Shown: positions 37,857 to 49,467 of the stretch, piece by piece
How positions within the stretch are numbered: the first letter of the stretch is position 1
Layout: the number at the start of each line of letters is the position of its first letter
Assembly: GCA_025716855.1 (NCBI GenBank)
Contig: JAIXMQ010000041.1
Span: 1 to 64,000 of the forward strand
Direction: 5' to 3'
From: Pilaira anomala
Taxonomy: Eukaryota > Mucoromycota > Mucoromycetes > Mucorales > Mucoraceae
DNA length: 64,000 bases
Translations under genes and position numbers: made by a program
The notes under the pieces: generated by a model
The model's database searches: none
What the model was told of the DNA's origin: nothing
What the model saw: only the letters and a program-made list of their open reading frames with translations

Positions 37857-39247
37857 TTATTTTTCGGCAGCATTTCCGATATCAATGGGGAGAGAAGGAA
37901 TTTCACCACCTTCACGAATACCAAAGAGACGGAGACGCTTAAGACCACCATCGGGAATAAGAGTGACCTTGGCGTGAGTGAAGACCTTATCGGTATGAGG
38001 AAGGTCAAAGTAAAAGAGATCATGAGGACCAGTGGTAGCGGGTTCAATCAAGGTAGTCCACTTGGCACCAGCCTCAGGTACGAGTTGATCAGAAGTAGTA
38101 GCTTCCAAGACAATCTTGTGAGGGTAGTTACCACAATAGTGAGAGGTATCAACAACGGCCTTCAAGAGATGACCTCTGTCACCGAGACGGATCAAGACGT
38201 GATCAGTGTGTCCGGGAGTACGAGAACGCTTGGTTTCCCAACCATCACCCATGTTGGAACCACGACCAGGTAACAAGATGTTGGAACCGGGAGTGTAATG
38301 TTGGTTAGAAACTTCAACGGCACGACCACCGTTACCACAGAAAGCAAGATCGACAATAGCGCTATTTAGAATTATTTTTTTTTTCTTATCAGTTACATTT
38401 CACATTTCCTTATCTAGTGTTTATGTTACTTACTTCTTATCCTTGGACCAGATAGGAGAGACGTGACCGTAAGCACGGAAACGAGCAATACCACCATCGG
38501 GAATGTTGTTAACACGGAGATGAGTGAAAACGGAAGTCTCTTCCTTCAAGACAAAAACGTTGTGACAAGTAGGAGGTAAGACAACTTCAGGTAAAACGTT
38601 GGTCCACTTGACATCAGCAGATTCAGCATCAGCTCCTTCAGGAACGAAAGCGGCATCAACGGAACCAGCAGGGGCTTGGTTACCAGTGAAATAACTGGTG
38701 TCAAGATCGAAACCCTTGAAAGAACCAGCGAATCCAAGCTTGATGATAGCCCTAATTTATGAACTCTTTTTAATATAACACTCTTTTTTCTTTTCTTTTT
38801 TCTTTTTTTTTTTAAAAAAAAAATATTTCCTTTTTAAATTGAGACTTACCAATCGTATTTAGGGTTGTGACGCTTGGTCTCCCAACCGTCCATCCAAGCA
38901 CCGGTATCTAATTAAAAAAGTTAATTATTGTTTTCATGCAAAAAAAAAAAAAAAAACAATTATGTTATATCTTACCGACGAAGCGACCAGGGGCGTGTAC
39001 TGGAGGAGCAGGATTGATCATGTTGGAAGCAGGAGCAAAGAACTCATCAGTAACAGAGACGATGGAAGAACCAAGAGCGGAAGAAGCGAGATCTATAAAT
39101 GAAAAAAAAGGGGGGACTTGTTTGAATATACGAATGTCTTTGATAAAAGGGTTGTTTGTGGATAAGCTATTTCTTACCAATACAGTCGCCCAAGGGAGAG
39201 GTCTTTAATTGTTCGAGTTCGATTTTTTCGTAGGCAGCTTTGGTCAT
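37857..39247 (-). CDS. Allantoicase
   Basis: Five exons in transcript order (39247-39178, 39092-38976, 38907-38850, 38751-38434 and 38361-37857) give 355 aa, the usual length. The protein has the duplicated allantoicase fold: repeat one has TGAWMDGWETKRHNPKYDW and repeat two has RGSNMGDGWETKRSR, each followed by a galactose-binding-like sandwich ending in IPDGG (RFRAYG, RLRLFG). It hydrolyses allantoate to ureidoglycolate and urea in purine catabolism, which lets the fungus use purines as nitrogen. Codon use is visibly more GC-rich and C-ending (GTC, AAG, ACC) than the neighbours, suggesting high expression. GATA-type nitrogen control is expected from the family, but I see no convincing site cluster. 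Confidence 0.95.
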
Positions 39248-42200
39248 TTTGAAAGAGTTAATGAGATATAAAGGTAAAGAAGAAGAAGAAGAAATGATAA
39301 AATGCTAAAAGCATTGTACTTTATACTTTTTTCAAATTACAAGTCACTCATGTTTAACCCTAATTTTTTTTTTTTTGTTAGGCTAAAATAAAAATTATAG
39401 AAGCATCTTTTATGCTATAAAATATACCCTCGTCCAGCACTCAAATACTCGCTTTTTCAAAAATGATGTCACATGTCCAAAGAGAATACTTAAACTTCGG
39501 ATTTTGAAAATGATCTACAATTACGTTTGTAAATGTAGTAATGTAGGGTCTATTTTATTGTAAAAAGGTGCGTGCTTGAGTTTGTTTGTTTGTTTATTTT
39601 CGTTCCAATATCTCGGGCCAAAAATACAAAGTATGCACTTGCGTCTGTGTGTTCTAGGACCAATGTAAATAAAAGGAAAGTAAAAAGGAAGCTCTTAATA
39701 CTCTCTAAAAAGAGGAAACCTAAAATAGAAGATGTTTTTTTATTTAAAGAATTAAGTTGTGGGTGTAATGAGTGATAGTATTATTGGTTTGGAAATAATA
39801 CCCATTCACTTTTAACGTGGGAAAAATATCCTTTACCCTTTTTTTGAAACTCCATAAACTTTGGAGGTACTTTACACAAAATACCTTATTTTATTTAACC
39901 TCATCATCTCGATGTTCAAATATTATGCATTAAACTGTTAACAAACGAATTAAATCTTCTCTCATAATTGAAAAAATTGAGCCAGAAAATCTCCTTTATG
40001 AGAGGAGCTATACCATTAGCAATGCGGCGTAGGGAATTGGTTAGTTTTATTTTTAAAAAAAAAAACTTCGTTACATGAGCAAAGAAATCAATGACACACT
40101 AATTTTAATGAAAAGAAAGGCAAGAGCTGAAGCTTTTCTGATATTGCTTTATCAGTCTCTAAAGTCTTTTGAAAGTGCTAAGCTTTGGTTCTTAAACGCT
40201 TTTTTTCAATTTTCATGATGGGTCAAATGTATGATCTGTTTTCAGTATCTTTTTGCTTTCGAGAATATGACATTTCTCATCAGAGGTTGAAAAATATTCT
40301 TCAGAGAGATATCTTGTTGCTTTTATATTTGTATTTTAATAGTTATCAGGTCCCTATAAATATTCCGTAACCCTAGTCTTCAATCTTTTACTATAATACC
40401 AGTCTTTGCAGTTCTTGTAAGTATATAAATTTTGTTGGCTCTCCAATAGAGTTTGTTTAACAGTATTAAGCTTCTACTTTGTAGTTATAGCTTATAACTA
40501 CATAATAGAAGATACTTTGTTTCTAGATTCGGATAAAGTAATAGATATAACAAGATATAAAATAGAAGACTCCAGGAATTATTAGCATCTGAACACTTTG
40601 AATTCTTTATATTGCTACTGCAAAATTGATTAGTATCCTGTAATACCACTTGGTACATATTGATGATTTATTAATTAGCATTAGTATGTATGTTAATCCT
40701 AATAATAGAACTACCTTAATTATACTCTAATTCTCGTAATATTTATGTTGTAAAAGGTATGGTATATTATATAAAAAAATAAAGTATAGGTACATGTAGA
40801 TTTTGCGAAGCAATTACCACTTCTTGCTATCCAATAATTTTCGAGTTAGTTATCACCATCTGTTTTTATATTATTGACATTTGCTTTACATAAAAAAGGA
40901 AAAATCGCTATTCATTTTTCCAAATACACAAAAGAATTAGCCAAAAGTACTGTTGCAAATAAAAAAGCGAATCGATTACTTGAATAATTACATGGCAGCT
41001 CTCAATGGGACCTAAATATAAGGTTCGTCATGCTCTACTATATTGTCTGATCCAAGTAGCATATTTAAGCACTATTTTCTCTGAAACAAACGAAATCTGT
41101 ATAATAGCTAAAACTATACCAGATTATCTATCCAAAACGGTTAATTTTTCTGCACATGCTCCTTCTTTTAGTAATGATATCCTTGCCACTTCAAGTTCTG
41201 TTATACTTACATCATATCTGATTCCCACACCATAGTTTTTCTATACAAATAAGCCCATGGTACAATTCGTGATTCAAAGCAAAAAAAAAAATTGCAAGTT
41301 TATTGACGTTTGTCGAGCTAAATAGTTATGGCTCAAATATTGACTAAGAGTGATGTTTTTTTTATAAGGAAAGGAAAAAGGTTTATTTTTAGACAATGTA
41401 AAAAAGCCAACACTGTGAAATCTTTATAAATTGTAAATCATTCTTTATTTATAATTTTTGATTTCACTATTAAAATAGAATCAACAAAACTTTTTTTTTC
41501 TGGGTCCTGTAATCTTCATAAATAAAAAAGCAATTATAGTTTGACAGTTAATATTAACTTTTGTACAACTCATTCCTCTGTAAGCCACTAGCGGTTATGT
41601 AGATTTGGAAGTTAATAGTATTGAGTAACTATATTATTATCAAGTTGCTTCTTATTACTTAATCGAACCTGATAGAACAGTGTGAATTGTGCGTTTATTT
41701 AATATTTTAGTGTAGCACATGTATTTTTTTTTTGAGATGTAAAAAGTAGTATTTGTTTTCTGTAAAAAAAAAAAAAGATTCTCTCATGGTTTACTTTATG
41801 TCAAAGGTTAAAATTTATTTATATAAACTTTACTGTATACCCCTTCATAAATTTGTTAATATGTACGAAAGATTCTTTTGTATCATGTTATAGTATGCTC
41901 AGTATTTTTGTTGAAGCTTCTGGTGAGGCGTATGTGAAACACAGCATGATGTGACACGAATATCGTCAGTTTTAGGAAATTACTTGATTTACGCCTTTGG
42001 GGGTAAAGATGATGTTTTTTGTGCTATATTATAGCCCAAATGAACCTTGGCGAATATAAGTTTTATTACAGTCATCTGATGATTGCTATCGTAGGTGTTT
42101 CATAAAGACACAGGATCTAGAAAAAGGCGTTTATTGGGCAAAGTATATATATATATATATATTTTGCAAGTGGTTATGAAACTAACACAAAGTTAAATTT

Positions 42201-42441
42201 ATTTCTGTGTATGAACAAGGTGTTGGAAAGTGTTTCAAAATAACTTTGGGCTTAAGAAGAGACCGTTACTTTTTATTCATGTCGAATGACATTAGGTTTT
42301 GTGCTTCTGGTAAATAGTTTAAGAAAGCGATAAATCTTAAACAGTTGAAGAAAAAGAAGAAGCGCTTAATTTTTTTTTTCCAGTCTCACTTTTTTTTTCT
42401 CTCTCTCTCACTTTTTTTTCTTTTTCTTATTTTGTATACAC

Positions 42442-42473
<32 letters not shown>

Positions 42474-42644
42474 AGTGAAATATTTGTTTCTTTTTTTATC
42501 AAGGTAAGTGTTTACTTTTTAATATTAAAAAAAAAAAAAAAAAAAAAAAAAGAACCCTTTTTATTTATTTACTGAACAGTCGACTAATATTCCCGATTGA
42601 CTATTAAAAAAAAGAATCATACTCTAGAATAAGAAAAAAAAACA
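39248..42644. other. Gene-poor interval, about 3.4 kb
   Basis: No complete gene is visible. There is a strong palindrome at 40471-40511, a possible decayed coding fragment on the minus strand near 41000-41240, and long T and A runs at 42441-42468 and 42526-42551. Confidence 0.5.
40471..40511. repeat. Imperfect palindrome, 19-bp arms
   Basis: The outer arms CTTCTA/TAGAAG and the inner arms GTAGTTATA/TATAACTAC pair exactly. Four bases between them pair poorly. The loop is 3 nt. It lies in a gene-poor stretch. Confidence 0.8.
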
Positions 42645-45199
42645 ATGAAAAGATTGAGTCCGAACAATTGCTCGGTAGTAGTCTTTCAGAATGGTGAAAA
42701 CGAACTTGAATCGACGCTTCAATTACTTTATAAAGTATTTTCAGATGGTAAAAAAAAAAAAAAAAAAAAAAAAAATACACACACACACACAAAAAAAATA
42801 TTGCTTGTCAAAATTTTAATTTTTATTTTATCCATAAGTCAATGTAAAGTCAACAGAAAGTCAAGTTATATCACAACTAAAACAATCTAACGAAAAAACA
42901 TCCTCGACATTGTTACTAATTGACGCTGAGTCTTGTGATACCAAAACAATGGATGAATGTCCTAGTTTACTTTTAACTGTTGTTGATTTATTAAAGGAAG
43001 GTTTTATTACCAATGTAGTACCTATTGGTAAATATATATACATATATACAAAATATAAGAAGAAGAGAGAGAGCGTAATACGATTTACTAATTATTCTTT
43101 TTTTTTTGTTTTTTGATCTACGCAGTTTATTCTTCACTTGATTCTCCATCCTACATGGTAAAATGTTTACAATCAGGTGCAGCTGATTTTGTATTAAAAC
43201 CTTTAACTGAAGTGGTTGTAAAGACATTATTTTTGGTAAGATTTATATATATATTTAATCTGGGTAAAGGATATAAATTAAAAGGAGAGTGTATGAAATT
43301 AAACTTGTAGAACGTTACTCGGTATCGCATACAACGTACGGATTTGACGCTAGAGAAAGTAGAAAAAACAGGTTGTTCAATTTGGGATTCACAATCTATG
43401 GAGGATGGACAAGAAAGACATGTTTGGTCAAAGTTCAAAAGTAGATTGAAAGGTGTATTTTTGGAAGAAAATTGGTAAAGAAAAAAAAAATTAAATCTTT
43501 TTTTTATTATTATTATTATTATTATTCATAAGTGAAAAAGTAATACTGAACATCAAATTAGGATATCTAAACTTGTTGCGGAATATTATACCCCAAAGCC
43601 AAGTGTAAGAAGATCGTCCATGTCATCTATGCTAAGGTAAACAATAGTGTAAAGTTTAAAGACGGGAAAAAATCAAGACCGGGATATTTAAAAACTTTTT
43701 TTTTTTTTTGAAGTGACCGAAAAGAATACTTGAAGAAACAAATAAGCTGTTGGGATTTTTTACCGCTTGATTTAGATATGAAGGACTTGATTCAAGTAGT
43801 TTTTATGATTTTGGATCATACACTTTCAAGTTTTGAAGAACTTAAAGAGCTCCGTGTTCCTCAAGGTAAAGTCGTACAAAAAAGTTAAAACACGTGGACG
43901 CCTTGACCCATTTTTAACTTATCTACATATTAGGTGATTTGTATCACTTTATCTTTGACATTTGTAATTCCTATCATAGTTCAAATCCTTATCATAATTT
44001 TAGACATGCTGTGGATGTATTACAAGCCAACTTTTATTTCTTGTGTAAAATAGGTGCTATTGAACCCATGTATCCTGATCTTATGGAACAACAACAACAA
44101 TCTGAGGATAACATGATTAAAAACTTGTTCGAACCAATAGATATTTTTGCTCTTTTAATGGCAAGTATAGGTCATGACGTTGGGCATCCTGGTGTCAATA
44201 ACAACTTTATGGTATGTAAACTAAAAATTATCTTGTGTGATGTATACTAAAACTCTTAGTTTCTTTCTTTCTAGACTTCAACTTCTACACCATTAGCTAT
44301 ACTCTATAATGATAAATCCGTATTGGAAAGTTTTCATGCTATGTCATTCTTTCATTTATTAAAGGAGCATTGTTTTAGTCGATTAACAGACCTTCGGGCT
44401 TACCCTGAATATGCTAGTAAAAATTTTATGATTATTATACATTATGTACTTTAGACTAATCAATTTTTGTACTAGTCTTTCGAAAAATTGTTGTAAATAG
44501 TATTTTGGCGACAGATATGAGTATGCATGACGAATACGTACAGAAAATCTCGGACCAAGCCGAAAGAATTAAAGTTCATGGAATTGATTTTTCTGATAAA
44601 CTTGCTTGTGAAAAAGAAAAAATCTTGTTATGTGGGGCATTGATTAAGTGTGCTGATATTAGTAACTGTGTAAGTTTAGCACAAAAAAAAAAATAGCTCA
44701 ATTTAATTTAACTCTATTTGTAGGCACGACCTTTTGATTCAGCTAAACGATGGGCAGTTATACTTTCAGAAGAATTCTTTGAACAAGGAGATTTAGAAAA
44801 AGAATTAGGTATGAGTGTTTTACCGATTAATGAACGTGGCAAGATTCGATTAGAGGATTTTCAATTATCTTTCAAAAAATTCGTCGCCTTAAAATTATTT
44901 GAATCAATCAGTAAAGTGACATCAAGTAAAGTATATATAAACAAAGGTACAACATCCAAATATAAAAAAACTTACTTTTTTTTTTTGTTATTTTAGGTAT
45001 GCAATTTACAGTAGACTCTATCAAGAGCAATATACAAATATGGGAAGATTTGAAAAAGAGACAAATTTGTGCAGCAGCAGCAACAACGACCACGATAGAT
45101 GAAGATAATAAACTTGTTTCTACGCCAAACACAATTCCGCCCCAACCTACTCCTGATAGCAGTTGTACTCCCAGTCAAAGGCCAAGGTCTGGCATATAA
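42645..45199 (+). CDS. Receiver-domain cyclic-nucleotide phosphodiesterase (RegA/PDE8-like layout)
   Basis: Eleven exons (42645-42747, 42839-43027, 43126-43235, 43311-43474, 43562-43636, 43714-43865, 43934-44211, 44275-44416, 44476-44669, 44724-44925 and 44997-45199) give 603 aa. Residues about 8-130 look like a response-regulator receiver: LLLID with Asp63, a Ser at 100/101 in VYSSLD, and SGAADFVLKPL with Lys122. The usual acidic pair after the first strand is missing (VVVFQNGEN). The phosphodiesterase core has YHNFRHAVDV (His285, His289), HDVGHPG (345-351), ATDM (Asp418) and KCADISN (Asp465), then FQLSF with the substrate Gln. It should hydrolyse cAMP or cGMP. The last intron has an alternative in-phase donor near 44946. 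Dictyostelium RegA has the same order. Confidence 0.88.
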
Positions 45200-45932
45200 A
45201 TATTATTTTATCAATTATTATTTAGAATCTCCCACAACACAATCACACAAAGCACGCGCACTAATATAGAAATTATATCTGTACAGAGAATATTAAAACT
45301 TGTAAGAAATCAATACATATGTATCTCGACATATATTATATTCTCTCTTTTATGTGGTGTATATGTATATATTTTTTTCCCTCCACTTTCTCTCTCTTTT
45401 TTTTTTTTTTTTTTTTTTTTTTTACCATAATGAAACTAACACTTATAATTACTACACACACACACACACACACACACATTTTATTTACTCTTTGTATTTG
45501 TTTTTTTATTATTTGTTTCTTTTTGAAAATAAAAAACTTTTATTAGGCAATGATTAGGATATGTTATTACTTGATAAACTTTTGTTCTACGTTGTGATTC
45601 AGGGGAATTGATTACCATAAATAAATTATTTACACAGTTTCCCCCCCCCCCAAAAAAAAAATGCGCATTTACTCAAATTGTTTTGTACATAGTGTGCGAA
45701 TTTTAAAAAAGTTCCTTATTCATAACATACTAATAATGACATTATGTTCTTTTAAAACTTAATAATCAGACTTTTCAACTGTGAAAAAAAAAAAAAAAAG
45801 CATTTTTGAAGTGTGCAGAAAAAGAAAAGTTGCGTATGATAATACAAGTAAAAGAGGGACAGAGCCCGTGACTTTCGACTACAAAGGAACAATGCCAAAA
45901 AAAAATCGTTCTCTCTTTATTTATTTCTTCAA
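45200..45932. other. Intergenic region
   Basis: Contains a T run of about 25 nt (45398-45423), a CA microsatellite near 45456-45478 and a 10-C run near 45641. No gene is seen. Confidence 0.6.
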
Positions 45933-46923
45933 ATGTTCAACGGTCGACATAAAAAACCTGTTAGAGATAATGCTGGAGAAGTAGATTTATCAGACGTCGA
46001 ATCCATGTCAATAGTAGAATCTTCTCGATCAGTTACACCTAATGTGAATCCAGACAGAGAAACACCTAACGAAGCAACACCTGCAGCAGGACCACCTAAA
46101 GATACATCTAGACGACGACCATCATCACGACCCGATGCAGAACAAACATTTGATCATACTGAAGAAGAACGTTTTCCTAATTCCCAGTATAAAAGAGCTA
46201 ATTACCCTCTTCGTAAGCTTTCAAATAATAGGAAATAGTGAAGAAGGACTTCACTGATACTTAAATTTTTTCTAGCTGAAGAGCAAAGGTTTATTAAAAA
46301 AATGAAATGGGAGAGAATGCCAGAAGTAACGTGTAAACAGTTAAGAAAGATTATGATGGATGAATATACAAAAACGTTGCTTGCAGTGGCAGGATCAACA
46401 CCGGATAACTTGAGTAAAGATTTAGAGGATTGTTTGAAAAGAGTAGCAAGAGAAGTAAATCAAAATGTGAAAAGATTACTAGTACCTGGTCATGTGGATA
46501 TCAACTTGCTAAATCCAAGCATTGCTAAACTTAATGTAATTTATGATCATTTATATGTGAATTACGAGTTTTTTTTTTTCTTTTCTTATTCGTTGTAAAT
46601 TTTGTATGTAGGAAGAATTAGATGTAGAAATCGAAGTTGCCAAGAGACAATTAGCGCATAGAAGCTTAGTGAAAGAAAAACAGGATCAAATACAATTGAG
46701 TAACATGGAAGAAATAAAGTCTTTACAACAAAAGTGTTTCGATACATCACAAAAATTGGTATGTTTTAATTAAAACGCGTATTTAAAAAATGGAAATTAA
46801 AATTGGTCGCGTTCTTTTTAGGTGTCACACCCAATTAAAAAAAAACCGAAATCGCAGGATTATGTTCAAAGTTTAATGGTTAATCCAAGTCAAGTAGCAT
46901 TTGATTATTTGCCCCAAAATTGA
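45933..46923 (+). CDS. Coiled-coil protein, possibly CENP-Q/Fta7-like
   Basis: Four exons (45933-46212, 46276-46535, 46612-46758 and 46822-46923) give 262 aa. A basic start (MFNGRHKKPVRDNA) and disordered Ser/Pro/Glu region precede a helical half from RFIKKMKWERMPEV to about 230. The stretch KRLLVPGHVDINLLNPSIAK followed by a long coiled coil (EELDVEIEVAKRQLAHRSLV) resembles the CENP-Q/Fta7/Okp1 inner-kinetochore family, where a KW motif and a short Asn-Leu linker precede a heterodimeric coil. This is recognition by pattern only; another coiled-coil protein is possible. No signal peptide or membrane segment is seen. Confidence 0.55.
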
Positions 46924-47041
46924 ACAGGACGTGACATCTAACAACGTCATTTAAAAGTCATAAGTCATAAATAAAAAGATATTTTTTTTTTGTTTTTCTT
47001 TTTCCTATTTTCATTATAACATCAAATATATAATAAAAGAA

Positions 47042-47461
47042 ATGGAAACAGACGATTCTACAAAGAATAAAAAAATATTGGATACTGTCCAAAAGAAAAC
47101 AGCTACAACAACAACAACTACAGATGACACAACGAAATCAAAATTGACAGCAAAAAAGGCAGGAATAACTGGTAAAAAGGCAACTACAACAAAGAAACTA
47201 CCAGGTGAAGTCAAAAAGAGTCGTTCTAAATTAACACCAGCTCATAAAAAGTATCTCAAGACTCTAATCACACGAACACCTACATTATATAATACAACAT
47301 TACGCGATAAACTATTGAATAAGTTTACTGATATTGATTCAATTGATCCTACCACAATTGGTCGATTCCTTAAAAATGAGCTTGGCCTTGAGCGTCGTAG
47401 GATTCGTATGACCGAAAAAGAGATGAAGTATTTTGAGAAACATGGCATTATACCAAGATAG
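47042..47461 (+). CDS. Small basic HTH protein, transposase-derived
   Basis: Single exon, 139 aa. The first 65 residues are Lys/Thr-rich and disordered. Residues about 68-118 (SKLTPAHKKYLKTLITRTP, then DPTTIGRFLKNELGLERRRI) read like the winged helix-turn-helix DNA-binding region at the N-terminus of Tc1/IS630-type transposases that are common in Mucorales. There is no DDE catalytic domain before the stop or in the next 120 bp. The compact intact frame in a gene-dense segment suggests a domesticated DNA-binding protein rather than a transposon remnant. Its role is unknown. Confidence 0.6.
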   Translation: METDDSTKNKKILDTVQKKTATTTTTTDDTTKSKLTAKKAGITGKKATTTKKLPGEVKKSRSKLTPAHKKYLKTLITRTPTLYNTTLRDKLLNKFTDIDSIDPTTIGRFLKNELGLERRRIRMTEKEMKYFEKHGIIPR

Positions 47462-47587
47462 TTTTTTTTTTATTGTTTAAACATATTAAAAATATATTTG
47501 ATTGTATATGTTTTTTTTTTTCAACAGATATAAAAAAAGCGTATGGAACCCTTTTTTTTTGTAATCATATCTATATAACTTGTTAAT

Positions 47588-48025
47588 ATGCCATTGAATA
47601 ACAAGATTCCTGCTTTTGTTGATAATCCATGTTATATTTGTGAGACTTATTTTAGTCAACCAGCTAGTTTGATTAAACATATGAAAAATTCCCATAATGT
47701 TGATTTGGAACCCAGAATACAAGGTCATAAACGTCCTCAATCTACAAAATATGTGTTCAGAAATGTTAAAGGTAAACAGTGCCGTAATATGATGGGTTGT
47801 CCTTCTTGCTGGTTTTATTGTAATTATAATGATTTCGAACGTATGCAAGATCATATTGAGGATATTCATTTGTGTGAAGACGGTCCAGATTCAGAAGACC
47901 CTGTTGAGTTTGATGATGATGAAGACTATAGACCCATCAATAATGAAAAGAAGCTAGAAGATAATGAACTCTCTGCAGCTATCAATTTACTCTCAGATAG
48001 ATTAAAGGCACTCTTTACCAAATAA
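47588..48025 (+). CDS. Small C2H2-type zinc-finger protein
   Basis: Single exon, 145 aa. The first finger is CYICETYFSQPASLIKHMKN followed by SH: Cys-X2-Cys, twelve residues, His-X4-His. A second, irregular site is CPSCWFYCNYNDFERMQDHI followed by EDIH. The middle is basic (GHKRPQSTKYVFRNVKGKQC), the C-terminus acidic with a final helix (LSAAINLLSDRLKALF). Such small C2H2 proteins usually bind nucleic acid, but I cannot name a family. It starts about 125 bp after the HTH gene on the same strand. Confidence 0.7.
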   Translation: MPLNNKIPAFVDNPCYICETYFSQPASLIKHMKNSHNVDLEPRIQGHKRPQSTKYVFRNVKGKQCRNMMGCPSCWFYCNYNDFERMQDHIEDIHLCEDGPDSEDPVEFDDDEDYRPINNEKKLEDNELSAAINLLSDRLKALFTK

Positions 48026-48594
48026 ACCATACTTTTTTATATTTACAGCATATCAATACATCTCACTTATAAGACTATATATTTTTAGAATACTCCTTAA
48101 ACCATTGGTATCCATTGGTATCCATAGAAGATCCTTTTCTTTTTATTTAGCATAGTTATCGACAACGAAGTATTTAATTCCTCTAGTTCTTAATAGTTAT
48201 ATAGATCTCTTCACTTTTCGACTCTCTTTCTCGTTTCGATGTACTCATATCCTTTCACTTTTTTTTTCATGATACACAAAAATTCTTAAATACACAACAT
48301 ATACATACAACTGTTTCGTAAATATAATAAAAACAACGTACAAGAGATCGACTATGTTATTCGAAATATAAAGCAACCTTTGATCACTGCTGTTGTTGTT
48401 GATGTCACAAATCACCAAGTTTGATTCGGTTGTTTAAAGTGATCTCCGCAAATATTTTTTTTTTTTATGAAAAATGTTTGTGCGTGAGGGGGAGAAACAA
48501 GGGCTCCTAGTATACAGTGCGTAAAGAGAGAGAGGGAACTCTTTTTTTTTTTTTTTTTCTGTCTGTTATTTAAAGCGATTTTCAAAACCAAACA
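48026..48594. other. Intergenic region before uL16m
   Basis: AT-rich spacer with a TCCATTGGTA-type short direct repeat near 48110 and a T run next to the uL16m leader. No gene is seen. Confidence 0.55.
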
Positions 48595-49242
48595 ATGTTT
48601 TCAGCCTTTCGTAAGAACGCTTTAAGTACTGTCTATAATACTAGTAGTATTATCAGTAATGTATTTCAAAAGCAAGCAACAAGTAGCATTTTACCATTAA
48701 CCAGCATTCGTTTTGCATCCAATTTCTCACCACGACGTACCAAATACCGTAAAGCACACAAAGGAAAGATTCCCATTCCTACTGGTGGTTCAACTAAAGG
48801 AACAACAGTTCAATTTGGTGATTATGGATTAAGAGTCAAGGAAGGTGCACGTTTGACAGGTCGTCAATTGACCGCGGTACATACAGCACTTAAACGTAAA
48901 ATCAAACCTGTCAAGGGTTCACAATTATGGATGCGTGTATTTCCAGATATTCCTGTCTCTAGTAAAGGTAATGAAGTTCGTATGGGTAAAGGTAAAGGTA
49001 CATTTGAGTACTGGGCTTGTCGTGTCCCTGTGAATCGTATTATCTTCGAAATTAGTGGTATGAGAAAGGAAATTGCAAAGGAAGCTTTCAGATTGGCTTC
49101 TCACAAGTTACCCATCAAGGTTGAAATGGTTGAACGTGGTGCTAAGCCTATTGTTGGTGCAGGTTATGTTGCTCCTGCTACCACTGTGGAAGCTACCGTT
49201 GTAAAAGCTGTCGAAGCTGCTACTCCTCCTGCCTCTGCTTAG
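48595..49242 (+). CDS. MRPL16: Mitochondrial large-subunit ribosomal protein uL16m
   Basis: Single exon, 215 aa. An N-terminal presequence of about 45 residues (MFSAFRKNALSTVYN, with few acids) precedes the uL16 core: RRTKYRKAHKGKIP, GDYGLRVKEGARLTGRQL, WMRVFPDIPVSSKGNEVRMG, then GKGTFEYWACRVP and IIFEISG. uL16 sits near the peptidyl-transferase centre and tRNA sites of the large subunit. The C-terminal 30 residues are an Ala/Val/Thr extension not present in bacterial uL16. Conserved text is complete. Confidence 0.96.
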   Translation: MFSAFRKNALSTVYNTSSIISNVFQKQATSSILPLTSIRFASNFSPRRTKYRKAHKGKIPIPTGGSTKGTTVQFGDYGLRVKEGARLTGRQLTAVHTALKRKIKPVKGSQLWMRVFPDIPVSSKGNEVRMGKGKGTFEYWACRVPVNRIIFEISGMRKEIAKEAFRLASHKLPIKVEMVERGAKPIVGAGYVAPATTVEATVVKAVEAATPPASA

Positions 49243-49467
49243 AAAAAAAAAATGAAATCTTTTCTGCACTTCTTTTTCCTTTAGACCCTTGTATCATAAA
49301 AAAAAAATTAATAAAAAAAATGTTAAAAACATATTTGTAGGTTCTTTTTAAAGGTTTTATTCTTATTTTTTTTTTATATATATTAAAAGACGAAGAAACG
49401 TATGTATAAGTCTAAAAAGAAGAAAGAAAGAAAGGGAAAAAAAAAAGTATCACTTCTTTTGGTCTAA

